Shown in pieces: positions 36,330-47,901 of a stretch of 64,000 bases of DNA. The position numbers were made by a program, and so were the translations under genes. The notes below the pieces were generated by a model. The model ran no database searches. It saw only the letters and a program-made list of their open reading frames with translations, and was not told where the DNA came from. Source of the DNA: Hymenochaete sp. R1 (lineage: Eukaryota; Basidiomycota; Agaricomycetes; Hymenochaetales; Hymenochaetaceae); the NCBI GenBank assembly GCA_019400425.1, contig JAFREE010000013.1, positions 62,001-126,000 of the forward strand, written 5' to 3'. The first letter of the stretch is position 1, and every line of letters starts with the position of its first letter.

Positions 36330-38260
36330 CTTTGTTTGCGTAATCAGATTCAACTGGATGAGATTCTTTCTGGTAAGTCAATCATCGTTCCTCTGAAGAC
36401 GTTTAAAATGTTCATCCTCATTCTCCCTAATGCAACAATGCAGAATCCATGCGGTGTCGCTGGAAACCTCTTGAGAGCATATCACTCGAGCGGTAGTAAG
36501 CCAGCATACGTTCATGGCAATGATATGTTCGTTAGCTTCGCTAGCTCATGTTTCTAGTTTGGAATATACCCGATCTCCGGGATGCAGATCGCCACTATAG
36601 CTCACCAAATGCAACGACAGCGAACGCTCACAGCTAGTCGATGTTCGTCAGTACTTTTATAAAATACCAGTGGGCCACAAATTGATACAATTAACTAGTT
36701 CATGGGCTGTGTATAATTTGCTATATGCATGCGTGGATTGTCAAGGGAATAACTGCAAACGTGACTCACTTAGGTACGAGTTTTCTATTAAAGGACTGGA
36801 CTGATTTCCCATTTGTCGACTAAGATGGGCTAGTCACAGTCCAAAATGAACCAAAACGTTTGTGTCCAAGACAGTGTAAGCTCTTTTGCGTTTTTATGTC
36901 TTTTAAAATCAAGTTTCTAACCCAATTACGATCAAGTTCTGTCTAGAATATGTACATTCCTGACGAGGCGGCTGTGCCATGAGCAACGACAGACCATGAG
37001 TGCGCTGCATTCATTCTGTTTATGCTGTTATTGCGGTGACCCATCGTAATCTTGTATGATGCATGTAGCGACAACCTGGTCGATTGGAACGTTTGATCGT
37101 TCGCAGACTGTGACCCAATGTAGCCAAAGAAATTATGTTGTGCTAAGAGTTCGCAATTTCGGCCTACCTACGCCCCCCTTCGATACTTTCGTCAAAACAG
37201 AGAAAGCAGACATTTCCCAGGACAATCGGCTTGGCGAATCTGTAAGAACAATAACCGTTGGAGCTATCGAGGGAAAGGCTATCGAAGGAGTTATTCTTGT
37301 TGGTATTTTTGGAATTTTTTTGCTGGGTTTTTCATTCGCTAGCGGTACCAAATTTGAAGGAGCTCTAGAAAAGTCGTCGAACAACTGACTTTTATGCACC
37401 GTCGTTCGCATAGTAATCAACACAAGGAGAGAATTCACTACATACGAATCATCGACAACTCAAGCCCGTCCACCCCTCGACAGACAACACTGACCGGGCA
37501 CGACCGTCGTTCAACATACTCCCATATTTAAGCGACTACACGCCGCATGCCACGACAAATTTGGATGGTTCTCATGACCCGCTGGATTCGCTTGTGCTAA
37601 ACCTCGAACTTGAAGGTAGAGAATCACGCGTGTTATCCACTGCAACAACTTGATTGAACAATTATGGTAAACCCAACATCGAACCCGAGGCACAGTTTGA
37701 CTTCCTCCTTGAACAGTACGAACGCAAAACTCGACTATACAAACTATGTCATGCATTACCCGACGTTGGCAGACATAATTCTTCTCGCCAACGCGAGTTT
37801 GATGCTGCTTGATCGGGCATTGAGCATTGGCTCGACGCGTAAGCGGTTCGAGGGCCAGATAATACCATTCATTTTGCCTCCACAGGCGGTGGCAGGTAGA
37901 TATAAGTCGCCCAAGTTCTCCCAAGGGAACGACTGGACATAGCCGAAGGCCAGATAGTCCCGAACCGATATTACAAATTTTTAATGGTAGCAATGCCTTC
38001 ACTTTTCGCAGCAGGATCGAAAGCATACACCCGCCGCCGTATGCCTTTGCGCTCAATGAGAATCTTGCAAATCAGGATAGATATTCAGTAACAGGAGCCG
38101 ACAATGATCTCTGAGGCGCTGATCCAGCCTGAGGACTGTCGATGTTGTTGTCTATGTCGGGCACGGTGCTTCGGCAGGCTGAGAACGTTGCGGGAAATAG
38201 ATTTGGAGGTGCTAAGGATCCAACAGGGAGGCATGGGCAGGAAAAGTATTTTTTTTGAAA
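36330..38260 (+). pseudogene. decayed copy of the tandem Cys-rich ectodomain/TM family
   Basis: Collinear with the intact gene at 39271-41356 on the same strand, but broken by many stops and frameshifts. Matching landmarks in order: TTCAACTGGATGAG near 36350; the TGGAA.ATACCC..ATCTCCGGGATGCA block at 36560 (intact: TGGAACGTACCCAAACTACC); TTCATGGGCTGTGTATAA at 36700; GACAACCTGG.CG.ATTGGA at 37070; CCCAGGACAATCG followed by a degraded Gly-rich transmembrane segment at 37216-37350; GGCCAGATA.TACCATTCAT at 37853; TTTGCGCTCAATGAGAAT at 38047; GTCTATGTCGGGCAC near 38148; GTTGCGGGAAATAGA near 38187. Stops in all frames across these blocks rule out a functional product. The ends are approximate. Confidence 0.8.
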
Positions 38261-39270
38261 GGTACTAAAGATAGGGAGGAACGGAAAACCCAATTACAAT
38301 ACTGCACATTTGTATATTCTCCTATTGAAGATATAACCATTGCCACTCAAGTTGATCGAGTCTGTTGGGCTAGGCTTCTGAAGGAAATGGCGATTTTCTG
38401 CTTGTAGTTCAAGTGCGCAGTAGAAGGGAGTCGTATGCAGTGATATGCAGTGTGAGTTGCAAAGTGCAACTTGAAGTCATTCTCCCTTCTCGCTACGTTA
38501 GGAAAATTTACCTTACGGGCTCAGGCTGGAACCCGGGCTTCCACTGGCAGTGAGAATGAAGATAGAAAGAATGAGAGGAATAGTCCAAACTTCGGTATTT
38601 TACAGCGCGCGAAACACCGATACTCTGGGCTCTTCGTTCTCATACTAAGATCGCACATAAACGCTGGCTTGGAAGGAGACCTTTTTCCTGGTGGACTATG
38701 AGAGCCTGAGAGTTGTGTTCCGAACGATATTCGCGCGCTGCATAGACATATGGAAGGATGTGAACGGTGCTTCAACTTGAAGTTCTGGCATTGACATTGA
38801 ACTCAATATCTTTTACTTGATCATCAAAGGATTCCTAGTGTCGAACGTGATGGATATCATAGGTAATAGACGGCACACCTCGTCCGATACCAATCTTGAC
38901 TCTTGAGTGTATCGAAGCCTGCATGCAGAGTGATACCGGGTTAGTCGGGGCGGCGGGGAAGAGATGATGTGGCTCAAGGCTAGTCGGCGATCAACACGGC
39001 CGCGCGTGTATTTTGAATAATGAACTGAATGAAAGCACCCATCTCATCGTTTCATCCCGCACTAGGCCATGCTTCGCCCCTGCCCTTTAACCCCCAAATG
39101 GACCATCTCTTCTTTCGTGGCTTGTCTCCTCCTTCCATCCTCTCACTTTCGGTCAGTCTTTTTATTCACATTTCTCCTCTGGAAACCATATCAACTCAAA
39201 TGCACTGCTAGGAAGAAAGTCATAACTTGGCATCGCGTTAGGACTTGTAATTATCAGCTACCTTCGAGAG
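38261..39270. other. intergenic
   Basis: Separates the decayed copy from the first intact family member. No coding exon, RNA gene or clear repeat was seen. A C/T-rich stretch at 39060-39190 lies shortly upstream of the next ATG. Confidence 0.4.
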
Positions 39271-41356
39271 ATGGTCAATACGCAGGCGCTTAGCTATGGG
39301 TCACTGCTTAGACTCTCTGTAACGTTGATTGCTGCCTCCCAGAGTGCACGAGGAAGAGCGTTTGAGCCTCAAGCTCGGTCTGTCCAGTCTGCTGCCAACT
39401 GCTTGGCCGAGTTCAACTGGATGAGCAACTCTCTCTCCCAAGTGCGCACGACTCTTCTTTCTTGAAGTATGAAGCGCTCAAAACCATTTTCTTTCGCACC
39501 ATAGAGTCCGTGTATTGTCGTAGGATACCTCGTGAGCGCATGCTCCACGAGCGGAAGTAAGTTCAACTTGGCACATGCTCATGAACGCAAGTTCTTTTGT
39601 TAACTCCACTGGCTCTTGCTTTTAGATTGGAACGTACCCAAACTACCGGATGCAAATCATCATTATAGCTCCCCGAACTCAACGAATGCAAATGGTTGTA
39701 GTTGGTAGGGTTTTTTTTCCGATTATTCTGATTTTGGGGGCTGCAGACTAATATTAATGACCAGTTCGTGGGCTGTATACAACTTATATCAAGCATGCGC
39801 GGATTGTCAGGGTGATAATTTCGAAAGTGCCATTCAGAGGTATGTTCGTCTTCTGGGCGATTGATATAGCTGCTCTCGCTGACTTCAACGCAATTCTGCT
39901 TTCCCAGTTGGTCTGCTTATAATCCAAATTGCACTGACGACCTATCCACAACGGAGTGAGTCTCGATTTCTATCCTATCGCTTCTTTGGACAGGAAGTCC
40001 CTGATCGAACAAAATAATGATGATGGCAATCAGGTTTTACCCGGTGGACACCCCTATCCCGGATGAAACGGCTGTGCCATTCTGGGCGGAGACGGATCGT
40101 AAGTGTAACAATTCGATGACTGTATAATGACATATCATGATTTTATGTGTTACTTGCAGCGACAACATGGCGGAATGGACAATTTGATCCTTCCAATGCC
40201 CAGAGTCTGGCCAACGAAAGTATGTCTCGCTTGCGGAATTGTATCTTCATCGTTCTTAAGCCCACGTCTTTTCCAAAAATCAGATCAAGCAGACACTACC
40301 CAGGACAATCGTTTCAGTAGTAGCTCCGGAAGCAAAACCAATGTCGGAGCCATTGCGGGAGGTGTTGTCGGTGGAGTTCTGTTCCTCGCAATTCTTGGGC
40401 TTCTTGTGTGGTTCTTCATCCGCAGGCGGCGCCAAAGGGGCTCTAGGGGACCGGTCGGTCTCCCAACTCTTATGCACCAACGATCACACAGCGACCTTGA
40501 CCAGCGCAAAGGACAGGTACGGTACATGGCGGCCAGTCCGGACCCTTCCATTCCCTTCACAACGGACACCACCGGCACGGCCCGCCCACCATACAGCACC
40601 TTTCCGTCATCAACTAGCTACATGTCGGACCCAACGATCTACCATGACCCTGGGGCTGCGTATGCCGGTACCACAAATCAGCAAAAGCTTATGCATTATC
40701 CGCCTGGAATCGCACCTATGATCATGATGAACCCAGCCTCAAACCCAAGTATAACGGCCGTGAGCAGTGCAAATGCAACGGTCAACCATACCAACACCAA
40801 TACGCATGCTCCGACACTGTCAAACGGAAGTATTTTCTCCAATATGGGGACCTTATCGCATGAACGGGCGTTGAGCGTTGGTTCAGCGAGTGAACAGCTC
40901 GAGAGCCAGATATCTCCGTTCATCATGCCACCAGAGCCGATGGCAGGTGAGTTGGATACGGGTCGCTCGACTTCTCCGAAGGGAACAAATGGACACAGTC
41001 GTGGGCCGAGTAACTCCGAGTCAACGTCACAGCCGGTCAACGGCAACGACACGATTAACGTTCGCAGCAGAATCGAACGTATGAACCCACCATCCTACAC
41101 ATTTGCTCTCAATGAGAATGTCGAAAATCAGGATAGGGACAGAGACTCAGTCGCAGAGGTTGACGATTCGCACTTGGGTGTTGCTTCTGTTGCGCCGGTA
41201 CCATCATCTATGTCTGGGACAACGCTTCAGCAGACATCCTCTGGAACGCAGGTCGAGAGTGTTGCAGGGAATAGGGCTACTCAGGAGCAGTCGAGAAACC
41301 GGGGACGTGGACGTGAAAGGGATGGGAATGGATACCTTGTTGATAGGAAAGACTAA
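39271..41356 (+). CDS. Single-pass membrane protein with Cys-rich ectodomain (family copy 1)
   Basis: Exons 39271-39441, 39505-39556, 39626-39704, 39765-39839, 39908-39955, 40034-40098, 40160-40219 and 40284-41356; 540 residues. The N terminus (LLRLSVTLIAASQSARG) is signal-like. The ectodomain carries an ordered set of Cys/Trp motifs: NCLAEFNWMSNSLSQSPC, VSACSTSGNWNVPKLPD, GCSCSWAVYNLYQACADCQG, WSAYNPNC. A Ser-rich stalk and one strong membrane helix follow (VGAIAGGVVGGVLFLAILGL, continuing LVWFFI) with a basic stop-transfer RRRRQRG. The cytoplasmic tail of about 300 residues is Ser/Pro/Asn-rich and disordered. Type I topology is inferred. The family is common in Agaricomycetes and lacks a known function; a surface receptor or adhesion role would be guesswork. 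It is a tandem paralogue of the next gene and of the upstream pseudogene. Confidence 0.82.
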
Positions 41357-42368
41357 CTAATGATAGGAAATGACAATTTTAACGATATTTAGGAAAAAGG
41401 GAGTTCTATTTGTTTTATGCCTGGATTTAAAAAATGCTTCAGAGTGCTCACACACACGCTTTCTTTTCTTTCTCTCTTTCTTCTTCTTCTGGGCTTTGTG
41501 TTCATTTTGCTTTCGTTGCCGTTGGGTTTTTTTTTGTTATGTGTACTCGTATTTGTTCCTGTCCTGAAAAGGAGGATTAGGCGAACACGCGCGGACTGTC
41601 TTTGTCCTCTCAATTAAAAACTCAGTTTCGGCATATTTGCGCAGTCAACAGACGCCAGATTCATATTGGTGTTGAATCATTCATTACGGTAAATCCGGAT
41701 GGACAGTCACAGGCAGAACCGTCTGTGAAAGCCCACATGATTGAGCTTGGGTTCTTGATCCTCTTGTGTGCTTACCACCATCTTCCAGCGCTTTCCTAGC
41801 GGGACAAGATCGATTCGTTTGGTCTTTAACTCTCTTTTTTTCACGCGCAAACAAGCCTGGATACTTCCAATCTTCACAGTTCGCCGCCGTGACGAGGCCG
41901 GAGGCTCAGAGTTTCAGTCTCAAGTCGTCAAACATCATCACCACCGTTTGCCGCGGCATCTCTCTATCTCCTTCTCTTTGAATTCAATTCTACTCCAAGA
42001 ATTAAAAGAAAGGCGCACTAGTTGGTTATTAGGACGTGCAGTGAAGGCAGGGAAGGGACAAAAGCGGCGGTACTTGTTTCTTCCGTCTTTCCCACAACGC
42101 ACGGTTCCCCGTCTTCGAACATAGCACGAGCACGCCTAATTCCGGAATACGACTCGATACGAGTTCGAGGCCTAAACCCGTTTTGGAACGCTCATTCTAT
42201 TTGGGGTGCTGCTCGGCGGCCATCCGGCATTTGTGACGCGCGATTAGAAGAGTGAGCGAAGGTTGAAGGAGGGAATTCAAGAAGGCGGAAGCTCTGCGCA
42301 GTGCTTGTTTTTTGTTAGTTGATAACTGACTGCGAGCATCATTGAGTGCTCAACCCCACACGAGCGCG
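41357..42368. other. intergenic
   Basis: Contains the T-rich 3' flank of copy 1 (41440-41540) and the upstream region of copy 2. Frames present here lack splice-consistent extension or family resemblance. Confidence 0.4.
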
Positions 42369-44494
42369 ATGTCCACAGAATCATTAGCGACATGCGAGTC
42401 GGGATTCGAGTGGATGCAGAATGAGGATGGTCAGGACCCATGTACGGTTGCTGCGTGGACCATCATCTTCTGTCAGGATCCATCAAGCAGTACGTCTTCT
42501 CTTTTGTTGATTTGAGATGAGACTTCATTGAAATGTGATGAAAGGTACACCCGCTAATTTATCCCCCCTCACTGGCACGAATTATAAGCTGCCAAACGGA
42601 ACGAGTGCAACGACGTGCACTTGGTACGTAGTGGTCTGCAAGTTATGTTATAGCAGTATAAGCTGACGCGCTGCATTTCTGAAGTTCTTGGGTATCGTAC
42701 AACGCAATCCAGGCTTGCACTTTCTGCCAGAATGGAAACTTGAACTCGTGAGTTATACACTCAGCTACGAACCAAATAAAGACTTGACCGTCTTCATCGA
42801 TGTAGGTATTCGGACTGGACGAACAATTGCCAGCTACTCGGATTGACATCCTCATCATCGTGAGCATATAATCTTACTAAATTGCATGATCAGCTGTGCT
42901 AAAGAGAAACCTGCATACTATAGTTATTGGCCATCCAATACATCCTTCTCTTCACATACCAAGTTTGCCCAATGGTCCATACTTGATCGTGAGTTACAGT
43001 TCTATATCGGAGACTCTCGGCCACTGGTCAAAACCCCGCACTAACATCGCCCTCTCACAGCAACTAAATGGGCATCCGGGACGTTCAACGCCGCAGAAGC
43101 TCAAAGTATCGATAACGAAGGTAAGCAAGATCCGATACCGCAAGATTCATCTTCGTCGCGAGTTTTGCCAATGCATCATCTAATCATGGACTTTGGGTGC
43201 GATTCATCTCATAGGACTTCCGGACGCAACCGATACTTCTACTTCACAACCCTCTACGACTTTTGCTGCCTCGAACTCGTCATCGGGGAAGAAATCTTCT
43301 GTGGGTGCCATTGTAGGAGGCGTTATCGGCGCTCTGCTTGGCCTTCTCGTGATTTCTTTGGTCGCATTCTTCTATGTCCGCCATAGAAAGAAGCGTAGGG
43401 GTACCTCGAAGAACCGACAGGGCCACGCGCGCCCACACCTCGACCTCGATGCTGAATCTGATGACGGTCGAGCCCTGGAGAGCCCGATACCAGACGAAAT
43501 GAACATGGCTTTGGCGGGAGGCTATGGACTTGGAGCGAGCACGAGCACCCGCGCGATGCAATGGTTTGCTCACAGCCCGTTTAATATTACACCGTTCACA
43601 CAGGGGAACGGACCTGCTTTCGAACAGCAGCAGGAATGGGGACCTCAGATGCGACAGAATTTGCAAAATGCAGGCACTCGTGCGAATCCGGTGTCCGAAA
43701 ATCCAAGGAGACAGGCAATCTCGAGTGGGGGACAAAACAGTAGCACGAACGTCGTAATGGGACTTGAACATTCGCGGCCCCCTTCACACGAGAATATACC
43801 GAGCGTGGCAGAGCAACTAGATGAAAAGCATCGTCTACGCGCAAGACAAGCGACTCCAGCTTCTGCTTACCGACCACCACGTAGTGGAATCCACTCGAGA
43901 CGTGGGAGTGATACAAACTCTACCACGGACAACACCACTGTCTCTGTCACCCACGCTCACTCACAGCTATACGCAAACCGACACGGCGGAGGAACCACAG
44001 TCACAAGCCCTTCCACGCACACCCGATCCCGTCCTGGGTTCGGTGCGGTGACGGACGCCGGCTCTTCCGACGCCGCTTCATCTGCACCAGCGTCACCGCC
44101 TCCTCCGGGATCGGATACAGCGTCGTCGCCGACTTCCGGAGGACATGGATCCCGCCGTCGTGACTCGCTGATGAAGTCCTGGCGCCGACGCCGGGCGCGA
44201 AGAGTCGAGAATCCCGGATCGGACTCACATGTGCTCGTTGACTGGGCACACGCACACGATAGGAATGGGAACGGCGGCAGCGTGGGTGCGGGGGAGGCGG
44301 TGTCGGTTCCCGGTGATTTGACCGCGCCGAGCACAAGCTCGGTAGGGCATAGTATGCTTCTTCCGTTGAATGCAAGGGTGGCTGGAGAAGGGCAGACGAC
44401 AACACCCAGCGATGTCGTTGCTCAGATTCCAGGTGCAAGGGTTCCGAATGCGAGGGAGAGGGAGTTGCCGCCGCCTGAGTATTCAAGAAGATGA
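42369..44494 (+). CDS. Single-pass membrane protein with Cys-rich ectodomain (family copy 2)
   Basis: Exons 42369-42489, 42545-42623, 42685-42747, 42806-42859, 42894-42988, 43061-43120 and 43215-44494; 583 residues. The layout is as in copy 1: TCESGFEWMQNEDGQDPC, then NYKLPNGTSATTCTCSW, VSYNAIQACTFCQNGN, WTNNCQ, a Ser/Thr stalk, and a membrane helix (VGAIVGGVIGALLGLLVISL, continuing VAFFYV) followed by RHRKKRRG. The long cytoplasmic tail is rich in Ser, Pro, Arg and Gly and ends ERELPPPEYSRR; the PPEY element is a classic WW-domain (and Nedd4/Rsp5) ligand motif. Unlike copy 1 no obvious signal peptide precedes the ectodomain at this ATG, so an upstream first exon may be missing. Intron positions correspond to those of copy 1. 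Function unknown. Confidence 0.8.
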
Positions 44495-44856
44495 CGTCGC
44501 GTTCTATTTATTCTCTTCTCTCGGAGGGTGCATACAAGTTTATTGCGTATATCTGGACAATTGTGGCGAGTCGGAATTTTATTTGTATCTTTTCTTTCCA
44601 GTGAGTGAGTTTGGTGGTCTTTGCTCTCGTGATGCTTTGTCGCTTTGCGCCTAGTCTTTCTATTTTGTATTACTTCTATCTGATGGTACTCGAATCGGAA
44701 TGGATATACGATTGTTTGTTGTAATGGAGCTTGAACCGATGCTGTGCTTTTTGAACATTTCAGTGACAGCAAAGGAGTGTGGATACTCAAACGAATGCGG
44801 TGGTCGACATTGCAGATTATTAAGAAAGTACTAGTACTATGTTACAGCTAGTGTAT
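44495..44856. other. intergenic, 3' flank of family copy 2
   Basis: T-rich 3' flank with no coding support, running up to the tRNA gene. Confidence 0.4.
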
Positions 44857-44947
44857 GGTTGCCTGGTCTAGCGGTTATGATTTCTGTCTAACACTACACA
44901 CTGTTTATGTTCACAGAAGGTTCCTGGTTCAATTCCAGGGGTAATCA
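44857..44947 (+). tRNA. tRNA-Val (AAC) with 18-nt intron
   Basis: The acceptor arm GGTTGCC (44857-44863) pairs with GGTAATC (44940-44946), discriminator A at 44947. The D-arm A box reads TGGTCTAGCGGTTATG. The anticodon stem TCTGT/ACAGA encloses CTAACAC with anticodon AAC at 44890-44892. An intron at 44894-44911 sits one base 3' of the anticodon, the canonical position. The T-arm CCTGG-TTCAATT-CCAGG supplies a B box. Confidence 0.88.
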
Positions 44948-45614
44948 TGTGTCGTAACGTGCTACTTTTTCTTCCAAAGCAATATCTTTAATTGTGCGCA
45001 GTTTCCATGCTGAAAAATGACTGAGCTGCGTGCATAAAAATTTTAGTCCATGGCTCGATTAATATTCTTTGTAGGTGAGTATCAGGCGCTGTACCATACA
45101 TTTATACCAATCAATGTCCCGCCGGAAGAATCCCCGCGAATTAGGGCTTAACAAAATAAGCGCCTATTTTCGAAGATCGATCTACAGGTCGAATCTTAGA
45201 GTAAGCGCTTATGGGCGTCTAACAGCCCCGAATTGCCGAGTTCTCGAAGTGCAAGTTTGACAAGGCTATCCAAGTGTCCCATTGCACCTCCTGTACCAGG
45301 TGCACCCACCTCCCTCTGTACATCTTGTCACTTCATTCGAAAGTGTTGGTTGAAAGTAGGACCGCGTATTGCTCTACAATGGTACAGGTATCGTTTTTGA
45401 CTCCGACTCCGATGTGTCAGGTACGTTTCAAGTCCTTTTTATGATGAAAAGGATCACGAGGGCTTGTCTGTGTCAAAAAAGGCTGGGCATGACGGAACTT
45501 GATCATTGGACTTGAACAGGGAGCCGCTGGTTCGGAGGGACTAGAACGGAGAATCAGTATTACGTTTGTTACGATGAATGAAAACGATTAAAAGGCGCCT
45601 TTGTCGCCTTCAAG

Positions 45615-46060
45615 TTATTTATGGCTTGGACTTTCAATACCTGTACGCACCCCAGCAGCAAGCCCGGTAGCAAAGGTCAGATTTTTAGCCATATCTTCTC
45701 GACTTGGGAAAGGGACCTGGCGTCTTAACATAGCAGGGCAGCGAGGCGGTGAGTAAAAGATAGAGGAGCCGGCAGATGCCTTGGCTATTCCTAATGCAAT
45801 AAGCAAATGAAGAGACCCTTCTGTATGAACCTGATTATACGTTTGCTCATGATGCCCCTGTGGTAAAAAGACACGTCAATGAATATCCGTGGTAGGAAAA
45901 ATACTCAGGCCCAAGGTATTCTAATATCATCAATCACTTTCGAAAGTCAGTGTCAACGTGTTCATAGGACATTGGGGACCCCATAAAATCAATAGCACGG
46001 AGAGTTCGGACCTGTGCGCACGTATCTTCGCGATATTCCTTTAAAGGTTACAAGTATGTG
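45615..46060 (-). pseudogene. possible coding relic, unidentified
   Basis: The minus strand reads, from upstream, MGSPMSYEHVDTDFRK, then in a shifted frame VIDDIRIPWA, and after an intron-like gap GHHEQTYNQVHTEGSLHLL, continuing with IALGIAKASAGSSIFYSPPR and SREDMAKNLTFATGLAAGV to a stop at 45615. The composition is protein-like, but the first two pieces are in different frames with no adequate intron between them, suggesting a frameshifted fragment. Family not recognised. Confidence 0.3.
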
Positions 46061-47557
46061 GGCGGCGCACGAGTTGCGGAGAATGCGGAAGCGCTATGGC
46101 ACTGTTTGACCATGAGAAGTTTTTTATTATTTTTCGCGAAGCGTTCCGATGAATCGATTTCGTTGGCAGCGCACAGCAAGTTGATTCGGGTATTTGTTTT
46201 CACTGGAGTAGCAACGAGATGAGCTAAGGCCTAACGCCAAAAATGAGAAGAGATCAGACCTATGGTTGGATCTTTATACGGACCTTAGACACAAACCGGT
46301 GTAGTTGCGTATGGGTCGAAGTTGCTTCCTTCGCAACCTTCTGAGTACCCTTATAGTTCTTCCTCCCTGGTCATGCCGAGTTCTCAGTTCTCAAATGTGT
46401 ATCAGAGGCTGTCCCTGATACACCCAATCTCTGGTAGGAGGCCCAGCCACTGCATCGGCATTACTCCTTTTGACAGGTTGGCTTCAAGGGCAGTATGTTA
46501 CGTCCTTGAATTAGCTCTGGCGAAGCGGTACACAGCATTTTTATCCTAAACTCAGCGACCACTTCGTTTTGAAGTCCACCTGAGGGGATCACTTACTGAA
46601 TTATGAAATTTTCAAGAATGGTAAGCGCCTCTATAGCCTGAGGATGTTATGCAATAGTTAGCTTACATGCTTGTCAGGGGAGATAGTCCGTTACTATCGC
46701 GAAAGCTGACATGGGTTCGAGAGGCCGATGCAATGTAACTCACTACGCAATCGGCGAGTTCGCAATCCGGGGAATCGCCTTAATTTTGACATCGTCACTC
46801 TGAAATTACCTTGATGCCAACGTAGTAGAACTTGAAGTAGAAGATCCTGACTCTCGCCAATTGGCTGATGAGTCGGACTAAATTATTCTCATGCACCGCC
46901 TGACAGAGGAGCTTCATCTTAAATAGAACTACTCACCTATTTAAGTAAGTGGACAGGTTACCATCAATACAACAACAAAACGTAGCCCGTCCCTTCTTGG
47001 GGTTCTCACTCAACGAGGTCGACATATGTAGGTTCTCGATGCCACAAAACGGGTCGCTACGCAAGAATGGCCTTGAGCCGCAAAAGGGAGACGGGTGGAA
47101 GCAACCGAGCGATGGCTCTTGTTGCCGCAAGAAAGTCCGACCTTTTTCTGCGGCGCTCTGCGCAGTCAGGTCTAAGGTGATGCCAGGGCGAGCCGAAGGT
47201 TTGAGCAAGACTCGTTATAGCTCGTCAAAGCAATGCGAGTAATGTGGTGGTGTTTGGGGGGTCAGTTCCGAGTCAAACTGCCAGTGAATGGATGGATTAA
47301 CCTTCATGCACCCTTGCACGTACATACACGCACAAGGAACACCAGTGCGCGGAGGAGCAGGTGGACAATGCTCCATTCATTTGAATTGAGGCAGTTATAG
47401 TTTCATATGGAAGTGAGTTGACCTTGAGCTTGAGCTTCTGTAGTAATGAAGAAAAGCATGAAAAATACACCGCCTCGTTTTTGCGTTGCTTCAGTGTTGC
47501 CCCGGTTACCGGAAATTGCCATAAATGGAAAGATGTTAATATACGATCGACGTACCT

Positions 47558-47606
47558 GGACGTAGACGCTCACCCTACGCAACCGACCCATTGGGCGTCT
47601 ACGTCC
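47558..47606. repeat. perfect 12-bp inverted repeat, 25-nt loop
   Basis: GGACGTAGACGC at 47558-47569 is the exact reverse complement of GCGTCTACGTCC at 47595-47606. It lies in the gene-poor region about 300 nt upstream of the WW-motif membrane gene. Confidence 0.85.
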
Positions 47607-47901
47607 ATCTGAACCTACAGAAACGCAAAGCCAGCGAAGTATAAGACCGTCAAGGTATTTCTGAAAATGTTTCGACTATCAGGAAACGGTGGATTCGGTC
47701 AATATCGGTGCCCCAGCCCACCTTAGGCCCATTTATTCGGGTGGCTTGCGGTTGCGTGGTGGTTGGTCATAGGGCTGTGCATTGAGGCGATATAGGAACA
47801 CTATAAAGAACGGTACTCATCCTTCGGACCTCAATCACTCTGCACCTTGTCCTCATCCCTGGGCGCCTCATAATCATCTTCACCATCTTCCCTCCGAAAT
47901 C

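Larger units (their letters stand above)
44948..47901. other. gene-poor region
   Basis: Nearly 3 kb holding only a coding relic (45615-46060, minus) and a short perfect inverted repeat (47558-47606). No intact gene could be assembled on either strand. Confidence 0.4.
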
